This document shows positions 1 to 7,931 of a DNA stretch of 64,000 nucleotides, one piece after another (the stretch's first letter is position 1; each line of letters begins with the position of its first letter). Source of the stretch: Terasakiella sp033100395 (GTDB lineage Bacteria > Pseudomonadota > Alphaproteobacteria > Rhodospirillales > Terasakiellaceae); the NCBI RefSeq assembly GCF_033100395.1, contig NZ_JAWLVJ010000003.1, forward strand, positions 124,001 through 188,000. Reading direction: 5' to 3'. The notes beneath the pieces are model-generated. The model was not told the origin of the DNA. It ran no database searches and saw only the letters and a list, made by a program, of their open reading frames with translations. The position numbers and the translations under genes were made by a program.

Positions 1-1191
1 GTTGGAGTTTTGACCCGCAACTGTCATGTAGGCTTCAGAATCCCAGTCGGTGTTGTAAGCCGGGAATTCGATATCGGTGTAACCTTGCTTTGCAAATTCG
101 ATGACGCGCTGAATGTAGTTTTCAGGGATCATCACTTTACGTGCAGCGATGATGGCTTTTTTCAGCGGCTTGTTTTTCTTCGCATCAAACGCATGTTCAC
201 TGTCGCCAGCTTCCACACATGCTGTCATCACGTCGCCAAGGTGTGTCTGGGCCAGTTTGGAACCCGCAACCAGGGCAGCGACTTTCTGTTCTTCTTTAAC
301 TTTCCAGGTGATGAAGTTTTCAACATCCGGGTGATCCACATCGACAACAACCATTTTGGCTGCGCGGCGTGTTGTGCCGCCGGACTTTATAGCACCTGCT
401 GCACGGTCACCGATTTTCAGGAAGCTCATCAAACCGGATGACTTCCCGCCACCGGACAGGGGCTCACCTTCGGCGCGCAGGTTGGAGAAGTTTGATCCGG
501 TACCGGAACCATATTTAAAGAGACGGGCTTCACGCACCCACAAGTCCATGATGCCGCCTTCGTTGACCAGATCATCCTGGATGGACTGGATAAAGCAGGC
601 GTGTGGCTGTGGATGTTCATAAGAAGATTTGGAACGGGTCAGTTTGCCCGTCTTGAAATCAACATAGTGGTGGCCTTGTGCCGGACCATCAATGCCATAG
701 GCCCAATGCAGACCCGTGTTAAACCATTGTGGGGAGTTCGGCGCGCCCATCTGGGCACACAGCTGAAAGCGCATTTCGTCAAAATAGGCCTGTGCGTCTT
801 CTTCGCTGTCGAAGTAGCCGCCTTTCCAGCCCCAGTATGTCCAGGTGCCCGCCAGACGGTCAAAAACTTGCTTTGCAGATGTTTCGCCTGAGAAACGGTC
901 CCCTTCCGCTATGTCGTTCATCGCAGTTTCGTCGGGGACGCTGCGCCATAAAAATTCAGGAACGTCTTTTTCTTTAACGCTTTTTAATTTGGCAGGAACG
1001 CCTGCTTTGCGGAAATATTTTTGTGCCAGCACGTCACAGGCAACCTGTGACCAGCTTTCTGGAACTTCCAGGTCGGTTGCCTGGAAAACAAGTGATCCAT
1101 CCGGATTGCGAATCTCGCTGGAAGCTTTTCTGAAAACGATGCCGTCGTACGGCGACTTATTTTGTTGCGTGAAATGACGATTAATACGCAT
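1..1191 (-). CDS. nrdJ: Class II (adenosylcobalamin-dependent) ribonucleotide reductase, N-terminal part; runs off the left edge
   Basis: The enzyme reduces ribonucleotides to deoxyribonucleotides in the cytoplasm, using adenosylcobalamin to make the thiyl radical. I translated the minus strand from ATG at 1191: 397 codons stay open to the edge. The start reads MRINRHFTQ, followed by SPYDGIVFRK. Later come APNSPQWFNTGLHWAYGI, PHACFIQSI with the redox Cys near residue 199, FKYGSGTGSNFSNLR and TTRRAAKMV, the conserved substrate-site blocks of long class II reductases. Family members are about 1200 residues, so roughly one third is here; the catalytic NPCGE block and C-terminal cysteines lie outside. 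The gene points away from the EAL gene across a 640-bp gap. I see no cobalamin riboswitch or NrdR box upstream. The class II assignment is firm on family resemblance. Confidence 0.9.
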   Translation of the reverse strand, partial: MRINRHFTQQNKSPYDGIVFRKASSEIRNPDGSLVFQATDLEVPESWSQVACDVLAQKYFRKAGVPAKLKSVKEKDVPEFLWRSVPDETAMNDIAEGDRFSGETSAKQVFDRLAGTWTYWGWKGGYFDSEEDAQAYFDEMRFQLCAQMGAPNSPQWFNTGLHWAYGIDGPAQGHHYVDFKTGKLTRSKSSYEHPQPHACFIQSIQDDLVNEGGIMDLWVREARLFKYGSGTGSNFSNLRAEGEPLSGGGKSSGLMSFLKIGDRAAGAIKSGGTTRRAAKMVVVDVDHPDVENFITWKVKEEQKVAALVAGSKLAQTHLGDVMTACVEAGDSEHAFDAKKNKPLKKAIIAARKVMIPENYIQRVIEFAKQGYTDIEFPAYNTDWDSEAYMTVAGQNSN

Positions 1192-1831
1192 TGGTGCCCC
1201 TGTATGCCTCTTGCTTGAAAGTTAGCAGCGGAAATAACGAAAAAGTTTTTATAATTTGCCCTCACCCTGATGTGTAGACTGCATCTATATACGGCGTGCA
1301 GGCCTTCACTTGGGGCACAAGATGTAGAACATTTTCTGGAAGTCATTGCAAGGTACTACCAAAGTATAGTTATGCACTGTTGCGTATGCGTAATAATCAT
1401 AATCTTAAGCAGTCTGCCGATTCCCAATAGGACAGGCCTGTGGAAAAAAAATTATAAAAAAAAAGGGCTTGCATCGGGTCAAAAGAACCAAAATTTCCGC
1501 AACCCATTGTGTTTCCTTGATCTTGCGGCTACTAGGTCTAGTAGGTTGGTGCCAAGGGGGCACAAGTCTAGGAAAAACCTAAAGAGAATCCATTGTTTGC
1601 GTATCAGGATGACCTTTTTTTAGGCAGAAATACGCCTTTTAAGGGTGTAGAATCGGATTGGCGGGAATTCCCCATAAAGTTAAGTAAGGGACTTTTAAAT
1701 TGCGTTTTTAGTTAAAAGGCCGCATGCTATTGTATATCAAATAACAAAACGACCATTCTCTAGCCGGGAGCCGCTAATACGTTTGAACCTTATTGTAAAA
1801 GAAAGGGGAGGCGCATCAGCGGATAAAATTT
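1192..1831. other. Divergent intergenic region between nrdJ and an EAL-domain gene
   Basis: These 640 bp hold no gene I can support. The middle has an A-rich tract (about 1440-1470). A pair of nested inverted repeats sits at 1542-1581: outer arms TAGGTT/AACCTA and inner arms GTGCC/GGCAC. Just before it, ACTAG-GT-CTAGT (1531-1542) is a short palindrome. An open frame at 1270-1623 has no family resemblance and poor start context, and I treat it as chance. The region should hold promoters for both flanking genes. Confidence 0.6.
1542..1581 (+). promoter_or_regulatory. Nested inverted repeat, possible leader stem-loop of the EAL gene
   Basis: TAGGTT at 1542-1547 pairs with AACCTA at 1576-1581, and GTGCC at 1549-1553 pairs with GGCAC at 1559-1563 inside it. 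No T tract follows, so it is not a simple terminator. It lies about 250 nt before the GTG start of the EAL gene. A role as RNA structure or protein site is inference. Confidence 0.3.
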
Positions 1832-3895
1832 GTGAAGAACCAAACGCCTGCTCATCAAAGTGTATGTGAAAGCTTTGTCCATGGCTTAAACGAAGCCGCT
1901 ATTCTAACTGATTGTTCGCATCAGGTGATTGCGATCAATGACCTTGCTTTAAGCCTATTGTCTTTCAAAGACGCTTCTTTTCTGATGAACAGAAATGTGG
2001 GCTGCATTTTTGATGGGGATACCAAGAACTGGCCTGTATGTCTGGGTGGACAATGTCGCACCACGCTTAAGACTTTGCATGAGCGAACACTGGATGCGGA
2101 ACTGTCGCTCAGTAAAATCAGTCTGGAAGGTCAGACTTATAATATCGGTATTCTGCGCGATATCTCTGTCCTGCAAAACCTCAAAGACGCCTTGGAAAAG
2201 GCGGAAAACCGTCTGGATGATATGATGGGCAATCTACCTGTCACCCTGTTTCAGATGGTTTTGAAAGAAAACGGCACACTTTCCTTTCCTTATATCAGCA
2301 AGGGCGTGAGCAAGCTGATGGGGGTAGATAGTGACGTGCTGATGGAAAATCCGGATGCCTTCTTTGAGATGCTGTGTCCGGCAGATCAACTGCAGTTGTT
2401 GCGGAAAGTCAAAAAATCGGCTCTTCAGCAGACCTCCCTTGATGAAGAAATATGTCTTTATGTGAATGAGGATATGAAGCTGTGGTTGCGGCTTTTTGCC
2501 AATTTAAGGCAGGCAGATGACAGTCAGGCTATCTGGGACGGGGCTGTCATCGATATCACAGGGCAGCACCTGCTGGATGAGCGTTTGCGTTATCTCGCCT
2601 ATCACGATGAAACCACCCATATGCCCAATCATCTGGCATTGGAAGAATATCTGCAAGGTCTGTTTGATGCGGAAGAGCCAAAATCTTTTGCCTTGATGGC
2701 TTTGTCCATTGACCGTCTTGATCTGGTGAATGAAACCTTGGGGAGTGAAACCGCAAGCCGTTTGGTCCAGATTATGGGCGAACATTTAAGGCGGGCTTTA
2801 GAGCCTAAAGACGTCTATATCGCCCATTTAAAAGCCGACAGTTTCTCCATCGTCATGCCCCATGTGGAAGATGAACGCGATGTGGCAGCTCTTGCAGAAA
2901 GTCTGCTGAAAACCATGAAAATCCCGTTTGAAGTGGGTGACCGACGTCTGGATGTCAGTGTCAGTATGGGGATCAGCATTTCGGGTCGCGATGGTGATAC
3001 GGCTGCAAGCCTGATGATGAATGCGGACACCGCGCTCAGACGCGCATTGGTGACCTCACCGGGGGGATATCGTTTTTATGTGGAAGAAATGAATACCCGA
3101 GCCCTGCGCGTTCTGGCTTATGAAAACAGATTGCGCAAAGCCTTGGCCAAGCGTGAATTCGTGCCTTTCTTCCAGCCCTTGATTGATGTGAAATCCGGAT
3201 ACATTGCCGGGATGGAAGCGTTGGTGCGGTGGCGTCATCCACGCCTTGGTCTGGTGGGCCCCAGTGAATTTATCCCGGTGGCTGAAGATGCTGGTCTGAT
3301 TGGGGAATTGTGCCATCAGGTCCTGCACGAGACATGCCGCACGGCCAAAGGCTGGATCGATCAGGGGCATAAACCCATCCCACTGGCGGTCAATATTTCC
3401 TGGCGTCAGTTTGCTCAGCCGGAACGCTTGATGGTTTTAATGAATGAGGTGCTGGAGGAAACGGGACTGCCGCCAGAAATGTTGGAACTGGAACTGACCG
3501 AAAGTTCGGTGATGGAAGAACCCGATTCTGCCATTCGAACGCTGAATAACCTGCGTGATTTTGGTGTGATGGCGTCAATTGATGATTTTGGCACAGGATA
3601 TTCCTCGCTGTCTTATTTGAAACGTTTGCCTATTTCTAAACTGAAAATCGACCGCGCCTTTATTCATGAGGTGACGGAAAATGAACGTGATGCGGCCATC
3701 GTGGATGCCATCATCATGTTGGCGCGGGCCTTGGGTTTAAAGACGGTTGCCGAAGGGATCGAGACACCGGGCCAGCTGGAATATCTGCGTGAAAAAGGAT
3801 GTGATCTGGCCCAGGGGTTCTATTTCAGCCGTCCGGTCCCGGCCGCAGAAATGGAAAAAATGATGGGACAGGGTGTTTTTTCTCAGACCCATTGA
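1832..3895 (+). CDS. PAS-(degenerate GGDEF)-EAL protein, probable cyclic-di-GMP phosphodiesterase
   Basis: Probably hydrolyses the second messenger c-di-GMP in the cytoplasm. The 687 residues begin with two PAS-like regions (about 15-110 and 130-250), continue with a GGDEF fold (about 255-420) and end with an EAL domain (about 440-680). The cyclase signature is replaced by KADSF at 334-338, so this half should not make c-di-GMP but could bind GTP or act structurally. The EAL half keeps EAL (462-464), the ELTES block, the DDFGTGYSS loop (584-592) and AEGIET, all expected in active phosphodiesterases. No membrane segment is visible, so sensing is probably cytoplasmic. The start is GTG at 1832: no ATG lies between an upstream in-frame stop and this codon, and AGGGGAGG sits rather far upstream (about 22 nt). 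Confidence 0.85.
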   Translation: MKNQTPAHQSVCESFVHGLNEAAILTDCSHQVIAINDLALSLLSFKDASFLMNRNVGCIFDGDTKNWPVCLGGQCRTTLKTLHERTLDAELSLSKISLEGQTYNIGILRDISVLQNLKDALEKAENRLDDMMGNLPVTLFQMVLKENGTLSFPYISKGVSKLMGVDSDVLMENPDAFFEMLCPADQLQLLRKVKKSALQQTSLDEEICLYVNEDMKLWLRLFANLRQADDSQAIWDGAVIDITGQHLLDERLRYLAYHDETTHMPNHLALEEYLQGLFDAEEPKSFALMALSIDRLDLVNETLGSETASRLVQIMGEHLRRALEPKDVYIAHLKADSFSIVMPHVEDERDVAALAESLLKTMKIPFEVGDRRLDVSVSMGISISGRDGDTAASLMMNADTALRRALVTSPGGYRFYVEEMNTRALRVLAYENRLRKALAKREFVPFFQPLIDVKSGYIAGMEALVRWRHPRLGLVGPSEFIPVAEDAGLIGELCHQVLHETCRTAKGWIDQGHKPIPLAVNISWRQFAQPERLMVLMNEVLEETGLPPEMLELELTESSVMEEPDSAIRTLNNLRDFGVMASIDDFGTGYSSLSYLKRLPISKLKIDRAFIHEVTENERDAAIVDAIIMLARALGLKTVAEGIETPGQLEYLREKGCDLAQGFYFSRPVPAAEMEKMMGQGVFSQTH

Positions 3896-3998
3896 TCAAG
3901 AAATCTTTGTAATTTATGAAAGACTTGCTTATAAATAGCCATGCACAAACATGTGCGAAATATTTACGGATATGGCCTTTAGGCACAGGGGTATCGTT

Positions 3999-4352
3999 AT
4001 GACAATCGGCACACGCGTTTATACTTGGTTGCACGGCACTTTGGTCGGCACGGACGAGTTTGGTAACAAATATTATCGTAACAAGAAAAAACTGCAGGGT
4101 CGTGAGCGTCGCTGGTGCCTTTATAAAGGGATTTCCGAAGCCTCCAAGGTCCCCGCTGAATGGCATGCCTGGTTGCACCACACGGTGGAAGACCCGCTGA
4201 CGGAAGAAGCCACGCAGGCCAAAGACTGGCAACAAGGTCATCTGCCAAATCTGACAGGCACCGAACATGCCTATTACCCGAAAGGGGATGCACGCCACGG
4301 CGCCAGCCGCCCAAGTGCAACAGGTGATTACCAAGCCTGGCAGCCTGAATAA
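3999..4352 (+). CDS. NDUFA12-like NADH:ubiquinone oxidoreductase accessory subunit
   Basis: A homologue of the mitochondrial complex I 17.2-kDa accessory subunit NDUFA12, which in alphaproteobacteria binds the peripheral arm of NADH dehydrogenase. The 117 residues contain GTLVGTDEFGNKYYR, ERRWCLYKG, VPAEWHAWLHH and the C-terminal ARHGASRPSATGDYQAWQPE block, all typical. I place the start at ATG 3999 (MTIGTRVYTW) rather than the upstream in-frame ATG at 3951, because homologues begin near the TRVYTWLHG block and AGGGG lies just before. The gene is followed 35 bp later by a DUF2155 gene and then a convergent aat, an arrangement common in alphaproteobacteria. Confidence 0.9.
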   Translation: MTIGTRVYTWLHGTLVGTDEFGNKYYRNKKKLQGRERRWCLYKGISEASKVPAEWHAWLHHTVEDPLTEEATQAKDWQQGHLPNLTGTEHAYYPKGDARHGASRPSATGDYQAWQPE

Positions 4353-4387
4353 TCAAGTCACTTTTTAAAAGGCGTGGAACCTTAGAC

Positions 4388-4795
4388 ATGCGTTTGCGTG
4401 CAGTCCTGTTTGCTCTCTCCCTTCTGCCTGTATCCTTTGCGGCAGAGGCTGATCCTTATGATACGGTTGTTTTGCAGGGGCTGGATAAGGTAACGGCTCG
4501 TGTTTCCCGCCTGGAAGCGCCTGTCGGCCAGTTTATTCGCTTTGGCACATTGGAAATTGTCGCACGTACCTGCGACAAGCGCCCGCCAACTGAAACGCCG
4601 GAAAGTGCTGCTTTTCTTGATATTTCAGAATCCCGCCCGGGCGAACCTGCAAGCGATGTTTTTCGTGGATGGATGTTTGCTTCCAGCCCGGCGTTAAATT
4701 CTATGGAACATCCGGTTTATGACGTCTGGGTTCTCGATTGCAAGAACATGGCTTCGATCTCTGAAGAAAGTTCTGAATCGGTCGGGTCGCAATAA
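4388..4795 (+). CDS. DUF2155 domain-containing exported protein
   Basis: A 135-residue protein of unknown biochemical role found in alphaproteobacteria next to ndufA12 and aat. An N-terminal signal peptide is evident (MRLRAVLFALSLLPVSFAAEA, cleavage near 20), so the mature protein should be periplasmic. The body shows the DUF2155 pattern: LQGLDKVTARVSRLEAPVG, FGTLEIVARTCDKRPPTETP, FRGWMFASSPALNSMEHPVY and VWVLDC, with two cysteines that could pair. Its last 79 bp overlap the 3' end of aat on the other strand. The start at 4388 begins the signal peptide directly. Confidence 0.85.
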   Translation: MRLRAVLFALSLLPVSFAAEADPYDTVVLQGLDKVTARVSRLEAPVGQFIRFGTLEIVARTCDKRPPTETPESAAFLDISESRPGEPASDVFRGWMFASSPALNSMEHPVYDVWVLDCKNMASISEESSESVGSQ

Positions 4796-5400
4796 AAAGA
4801 CACGGCCACTTCCTGTAAGGCTTCATCCAGCATCAAATGATACGTCCGCCTGGGAACTTCAATCGCGCCCAGGCTTTCCAGGTGGTCGGTGACGAACTGG
4901 GTATCCAGCAGCAGATAATTTGATAGCCTTAGCCGGGCAACCAGATGGACGAGGGCGACTTTGGAGGCGTTGGACCGTCTGGAAAACATGCTTTCGCCAA
5001 AAAAGGCAGCGCCTAAAGAGACCCCGTAAAGGCCGCCGACAAGCTCGTCGCCTTCCCAGCATTCCACACAATGGGCGCAGCCGATTTCAAACAGTTCGTT
5101 ATAAAGACGAAAGACATCGTCGTTCATCCAGGTATCAGGGCGATCAGCTGTGCTTTCAGCACATTTTTCCATAACGCCTAAAAAGTTGGTATTTACCCGC
5201 ACGTCGAATTTTTTCTGACGAACCGTCTTATAAAGAGATTTGGAGATTTTAAGTCCGTTGAGTGGAAAGATACCGCGTTCTTCCGGGTCCACCCAGAAGA
5301 GGTCCTTGGCATCGCGTGTTTCCGCCATGGGAAAGACTCCGGCAGCATAGGCGCGAAGCAGGGTTTCCGGTGTTATATGGTATCTTTCGCTTTTATCCAT
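4717..5400 (-). CDS. aat: Leucyl/phenylalanyl-tRNA--protein transferase
   Basis: Transfers Leu or Phe from aminoacyl-tRNA to the N terminus of proteins carrying basic N-terminal residues, creating N-degrons for ClpS/ClpAP. The 227 residues match the family length. Signatures: YAAGVFPMAE, LFWVDPEERGIFPL, NTNFLGVMEKCA, WMNDDVFRLYNELFEIG, HCVECWEGDELVGGLYGVSL and FFGESMFSRRSNASKVALVH. The gene converges on the DUF2155 gene, and the two stop-side ends overlap by 79 bp: the TAA at 4717-4719 lies inside the DUF2155 frame. It lies downstream of aroQ-accB-accC, with a terminator hairpin in between, so it probably has its own promoter. Confidence 0.95.
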   Translation of the reverse strand: MDKSERYHITPETLLRAYAAGVFPMAETRDAKDLFWVDPEERGIFPLNGLKISKSLYKTVRQKKFDVRVNTNFLGVMEKCAESTADRPDTWMNDDVFRLYNELFEIGCAHCVECWEGDELVGGLYGVSLGAAFFGESMFSRRSNASKVALVHLVARLRLSNYLLLDTQFVTDHLESLGAIEVPRRTYHLMLDEALQEVAVSFYCDPTDSELSSEIEAMFLQSRTQTS

Positions 5401-5466
5401 CTTTCAAATATATGGTTTGCAGGATTTAAAGCAAGAAAAAGGCGGAGGTACTGTGTCCGGGGCCAA

Positions 5467-5498
5467 AAAAAACGCCCTGATTTCTCAGAGCGTTTTTT
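5467..5498 (-). terminator. Intrinsic terminator after accC (possibly bidirectional)
   Basis: AAAAAACGC pairs with GCGTTTTTT around an inner CTGA-TTTC-TCAG hairpin, with one C/A mismatch between the stems. A-rich and T-rich flanks are built into the arms, so it can act from either side. It lies 7 bp beyond the accC stop, as expected for the end of the aroQ-accB-accC transcript. Confidence 0.8.
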
Positions 5499-5504
5499 CT
5501 TGTC

Positions 5505-6848
5505 TTAATCTTCAAGCCCGACGAATTTTTCGAGCCATTTGATATCGTAGTCCCCGTTGATGAACTCTTGGTTTTCCATGAGTTTTTGATGCAACGGGAT
5601 AGAGCTTTTGATGCCGCCGATGACATATTCACCAAGGGCGCGACGCAGACGCATCAGGCATTCGTTCCGGTTGTTGCCATGAACGATCAGCTTGGCGATC
5701 ATACTGTCATAGTGCGGTGGCACTTTATAGCCAGCATAAAGCGCGGAATCGACACGAACGGACAGGCCGCCAGGGGCGTGATAGTCGGTGACTTTACCCG
5801 GACACGGCATGAAGTTTTCAGGGTCTTCCGCATTGATGCGACATTCAATGGAATGACCATGAAACTTGATGTCATCCTGTGTCATGCCAAGCGGCGCACC
5901 ACTTGCAACACGGATTTGTTCACGACACAGGTCCAGACCGGAAATCATTTCTGAAATCGGGTGTTCCACCTGAAGACGGGTGTTCATCTCAATAAAGAAG
6001 AACTCACCATTTTCATAAAGGAATTCCACCGTGCCAACGCCGCGATACTTCATCTTGCGCATGGCGTCCGCCACGGTTTCACCGATTTTGGCGCGCTGTG
6101 TGTCATTTAAGGCAGGCGATGGGGCTTCTTCCAGAACCTTTTGGTTACGGCGCTGCAGGGAACAGTCACGTTCACCCACATGAACCGCATTACCGTGCGT
6201 ATCACACAAAACCTGAATTTCGATGTGACGTGGTTTTTGGAGGAATTTCTCAATGTAAACGTCCGCGTTACCAAAAGCCGCCAGGGCTTCGGTACGGGCC
6301 ATCTTCCAGTTGACTTCCATCTCATCAGCATTTTTGACGAGCTGCATGCCTTTCCCGCCACCACCAGCAGTGGCTTTTACGATAACGGGATAGCCAAATT
6401 CTTCACCGATTTTCAGGGCGTCTTCGACCGTGTCAACAGATCCTGCAGAACCGGGTACGATTGGCATACCCGTTTGTTCGGCAATTTGCTTGGCCGTGAT
6501 TTTATCACCCATCTGGCGGATGTGTTCCGGTGTTGGGCCGATAAAGGTAAAGCCGTGTTCTTCCACCATTTCAGCAAAATTAGCATTTTCCGATAAAAAA
6601 CCATAGCCGGGGTGGATCGCATCAGCACCGGTGATGGTGGCTGCAGACAAAATCGCCTGAATGTTCAGATAGCTGTCTTTCGAGGCAGCAGGGCCGATAC
6701 AGACGGCTTCATCAGCCAGACGCACATGCATGGCATCAGCGTCTGCTGTGGAATGGACTGCCACCGTCGAAATGCCCATTTCCTTACAGGCACGGTGAAT
6801 GCGAAGGGCAATTTCACCACGGTTGGCAATAAGGACTTTTTCAAACAT
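5505..6848 (-). CDS. accC: Acetyl-CoA carboxylase, biotin carboxylase subunit
   Basis: Carboxylates the biotin on AccB using ATP and bicarbonate, the first half-reaction of fatty acid synthesis. The 447 residues fit the family. Visible parts: the biotin carboxylase N-domain (MFEKVLIANRGEIALR), the ATP-grasp glycine loop GGGGKGM (about 165), the catalytic block HVGERDCSLQRRNQKVLEEAPS, EFFFIEMNTRLQVEHP and the C-domain block INAEDP. Translation starts at ATG 6848, 12 bp after the accB stop, so it is almost surely cotranscribed with aroQ and accB and stops at the hairpin at 5467-5498. Confidence 0.97.
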   Translation of the reverse strand: MFEKVLIANRGEIALRIHRACKEMGISTVAVHSTADADAMHVRLADEAVCIGPAASKDSYLNIQAILSAATITGADAIHPGYGFLSENANFAEMVEEHGFTFIGPTPEHIRQMGDKITAKQIAEQTGMPIVPGSAGSVDTVEDALKIGEEFGYPVIVKATAGGGGKGMQLVKNADEMEVNWKMARTEALAAFGNADVYIEKFLQKPRHIEIQVLCDTHGNAVHVGERDCSLQRRNQKVLEEAPSPALNDTQRAKIGETVADAMRKMKYRGVGTVEFLYENGEFFFIEMNTRLQVEHPISEMISGLDLCREQIRVASGAPLGMTQDDIKFHGHSIECRINAEDPENFMPCPGKVTDYHAPGGLSVRVDSALYAGYKVPPHYDSMIAKLIVHGNNRNECLMRLRRALGEYVIGGIKSSIPLHQKLMENQEFINGDYDIKWLEKFVGLED

Positions 6849-6860
6849 GGACTAATCCGA

Positions 6861-7316
6861 TTATTCGATGATGAACAGAGGATCGCCAAATTCTACAGGG
6901 GAACCTGAGCTGACGAGCACGCGGGACACTTTGCCGGACTTTGGCGCATGGATCGGGTTGAAGACTTTCATCGCTTCGACCAGACACAGTGTTTCACCTT
7001 CAGCAACGCTGTCACCAACATTTACAAAGTTTGGTGAATCAGGATCCGGGGAAAGGTAAGCAACACCAACCATGGGCGATGTTACCGCACCTGGGTGGTT
7101 GGCATCATCCTGACCAGCATCCGCTGGGGCTGCAGCAGGTGCAGCAGCAGGGGCCGCTACGGCAGCAGGCGCGGCAGCAGTTGCGTTAACAGTGATGTTT
7201 TTCGCAACGCGTACATGCCAGTCGTCCTGTCCGTACTCGATCTCGGTCAGCCCTGTGTCATTTAGAAGTTCAGCCAGTTCGCGAACCAGTTCGCTATTGA
7301 ATTTGTCGTTAGCCAT
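6861..7316 (-). CDS. accB: Acetyl-CoA carboxylase, biotin carboxyl carrier protein
   Basis: Carries the biotin that shuttles carboxylate between AccC and the carboxyltransferase AccAD. The 151 residues start MANDKFNSELVRELAELL, followed by an Ala/Pro-rich flexible linker (about 50-80) and a biotinyl domain. The biotinylation site is EAMKVF, with Lys near residue 117. The frame stays open upstream to 7457, but family members start with a short helix like this one, and the upstream piece lies inside aroQ, so ATG at 7316 is preferred. It sits between aroQ (20 bp) and accC (12 bp) in one operon. Confidence 0.95.
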   Translation of the reverse strand: MANDKFNSELVRELAELLNDTGLTEIEYGQDDWHVRVAKNITVNATAAAPAAVAAPAAAPAAAPADAGQDDANHPGAVTSPMVGVAYLSPDPDSPNFVNVGDSVAEGETLCLVEAMKVFNPIHAPKSGKVSRVLVSSGSPVEFGDPLFIIE

Positions 7317-7335
7317 TATAAAGTTTTCTCTTATA

Positions 7336-7779
7336 TCAGCGACTTGAGAGGATGCGTGAAACTGCCAGCAAGGCCAGTTCGTACCCTTGCACGCCCAGGC
7401 CACAGATGACCCCGGTTGCTGTTTTGGATACATAGGATGTATGCCGGAATTCTTCACGCTTGTGAATGTTGGATAGATGTACTTCGATCACAGGTTTGTC
7501 AGCAGCCTGGAGCGCATCTAGGATCGCAACCGATGTGTGTGTGTAGGCTGCCGGGTTGATAACAATGGCGTCAAACGATTCCCGTGCTTCCTGAATCCAG
7601 TCAACCAACGTGCCTTCGCTATTGGTCTGGCGAAAGTCGATTTCCAGATTTAAAGAAAGTGCATTCTTTTTACACTGGTCTTCTACGTCCTTAAGTGTCT
7701 GAGAACCATAGATTTCTGGCTCCCGCTTACCCAGGAGGTTTAGATTGGGACCGTTCAGTATGAGGACCTTGTGGGACAT
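7336..7779 (-). CDS. aroQ: 3-dehydroquinate dehydratase, type II
   Basis: Converts 3-dehydroquinate to 3-dehydroshikimate in the shikimate pathway. The 147 residues match the small dodecameric type II enzymes. Seen: LILNGPNLNLLGKREPEIYG with the active-site Arg and Tyr, RQTNSEGTLVDWI, INPAAYTHTSVAI, EVHLSNIHKREEFRHTS with the catalytic His/Arg set, and a C-terminal GVQGYELAL helix. It is first in the aroQ-accB-accC operon, a common alphaproteobacterial linkage, and diverges from thiSG across 152 bp that should hold both promoters. Confidence 0.96.
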   Translation of the reverse strand: MSHKVLILNGPNLNLLGKREPEIYGSQTLKDVEDQCKKNALSLNLEIDFRQTNSEGTLVDWIQEARESFDAIVINPAAYTHTSVAILDALQAADKPVIEVHLSNIHKREEFRHTSYVSKTATGVICGLGVQGYELALLAVSRILSSR

Positions 7780-7931
7780 TAATTATCAATCCGCATTATC
7801 GTTTATGTGCGAAGTATTATGATGCTTTATAACACGCCTTTCACAGCATGCAATCTTTCTTTAATCGACCTCTTGCGCATCCAGAATGGCTCGTCCATAC
7901 TCCGCTGCAAAATTCATCCAGCGAGTGAGAA

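Noticed and set aside
10..441. Plus-strand open frame of 143 codons
   Set aside because: It is antisense to a clear nrdJ reading frame on the minus strand.
1192..1440. Cobalamin riboswitch or NrdR box upstream of nrdJ
   Set aside because: Neither the conserved riboswitch core nor the palindromic NrdR box could be found by reading both strands.
1270..1623. Plus-strand open frame of 117 codons in the nrdJ/EAL gap
   Set aside because: Low-complexity basic composition, no family resemblance, no ribosome site; inverted repeats run through it.
7317..7457. Upstream extension of accB
   Set aside because: It lies within the aroQ coding sequence and is not similar to any biotin carrier N terminus.
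7780..7931. TPP riboswitch before thiSG
   Set aside because: The conserved thi-box blocks are not present in the 152-bp gap.
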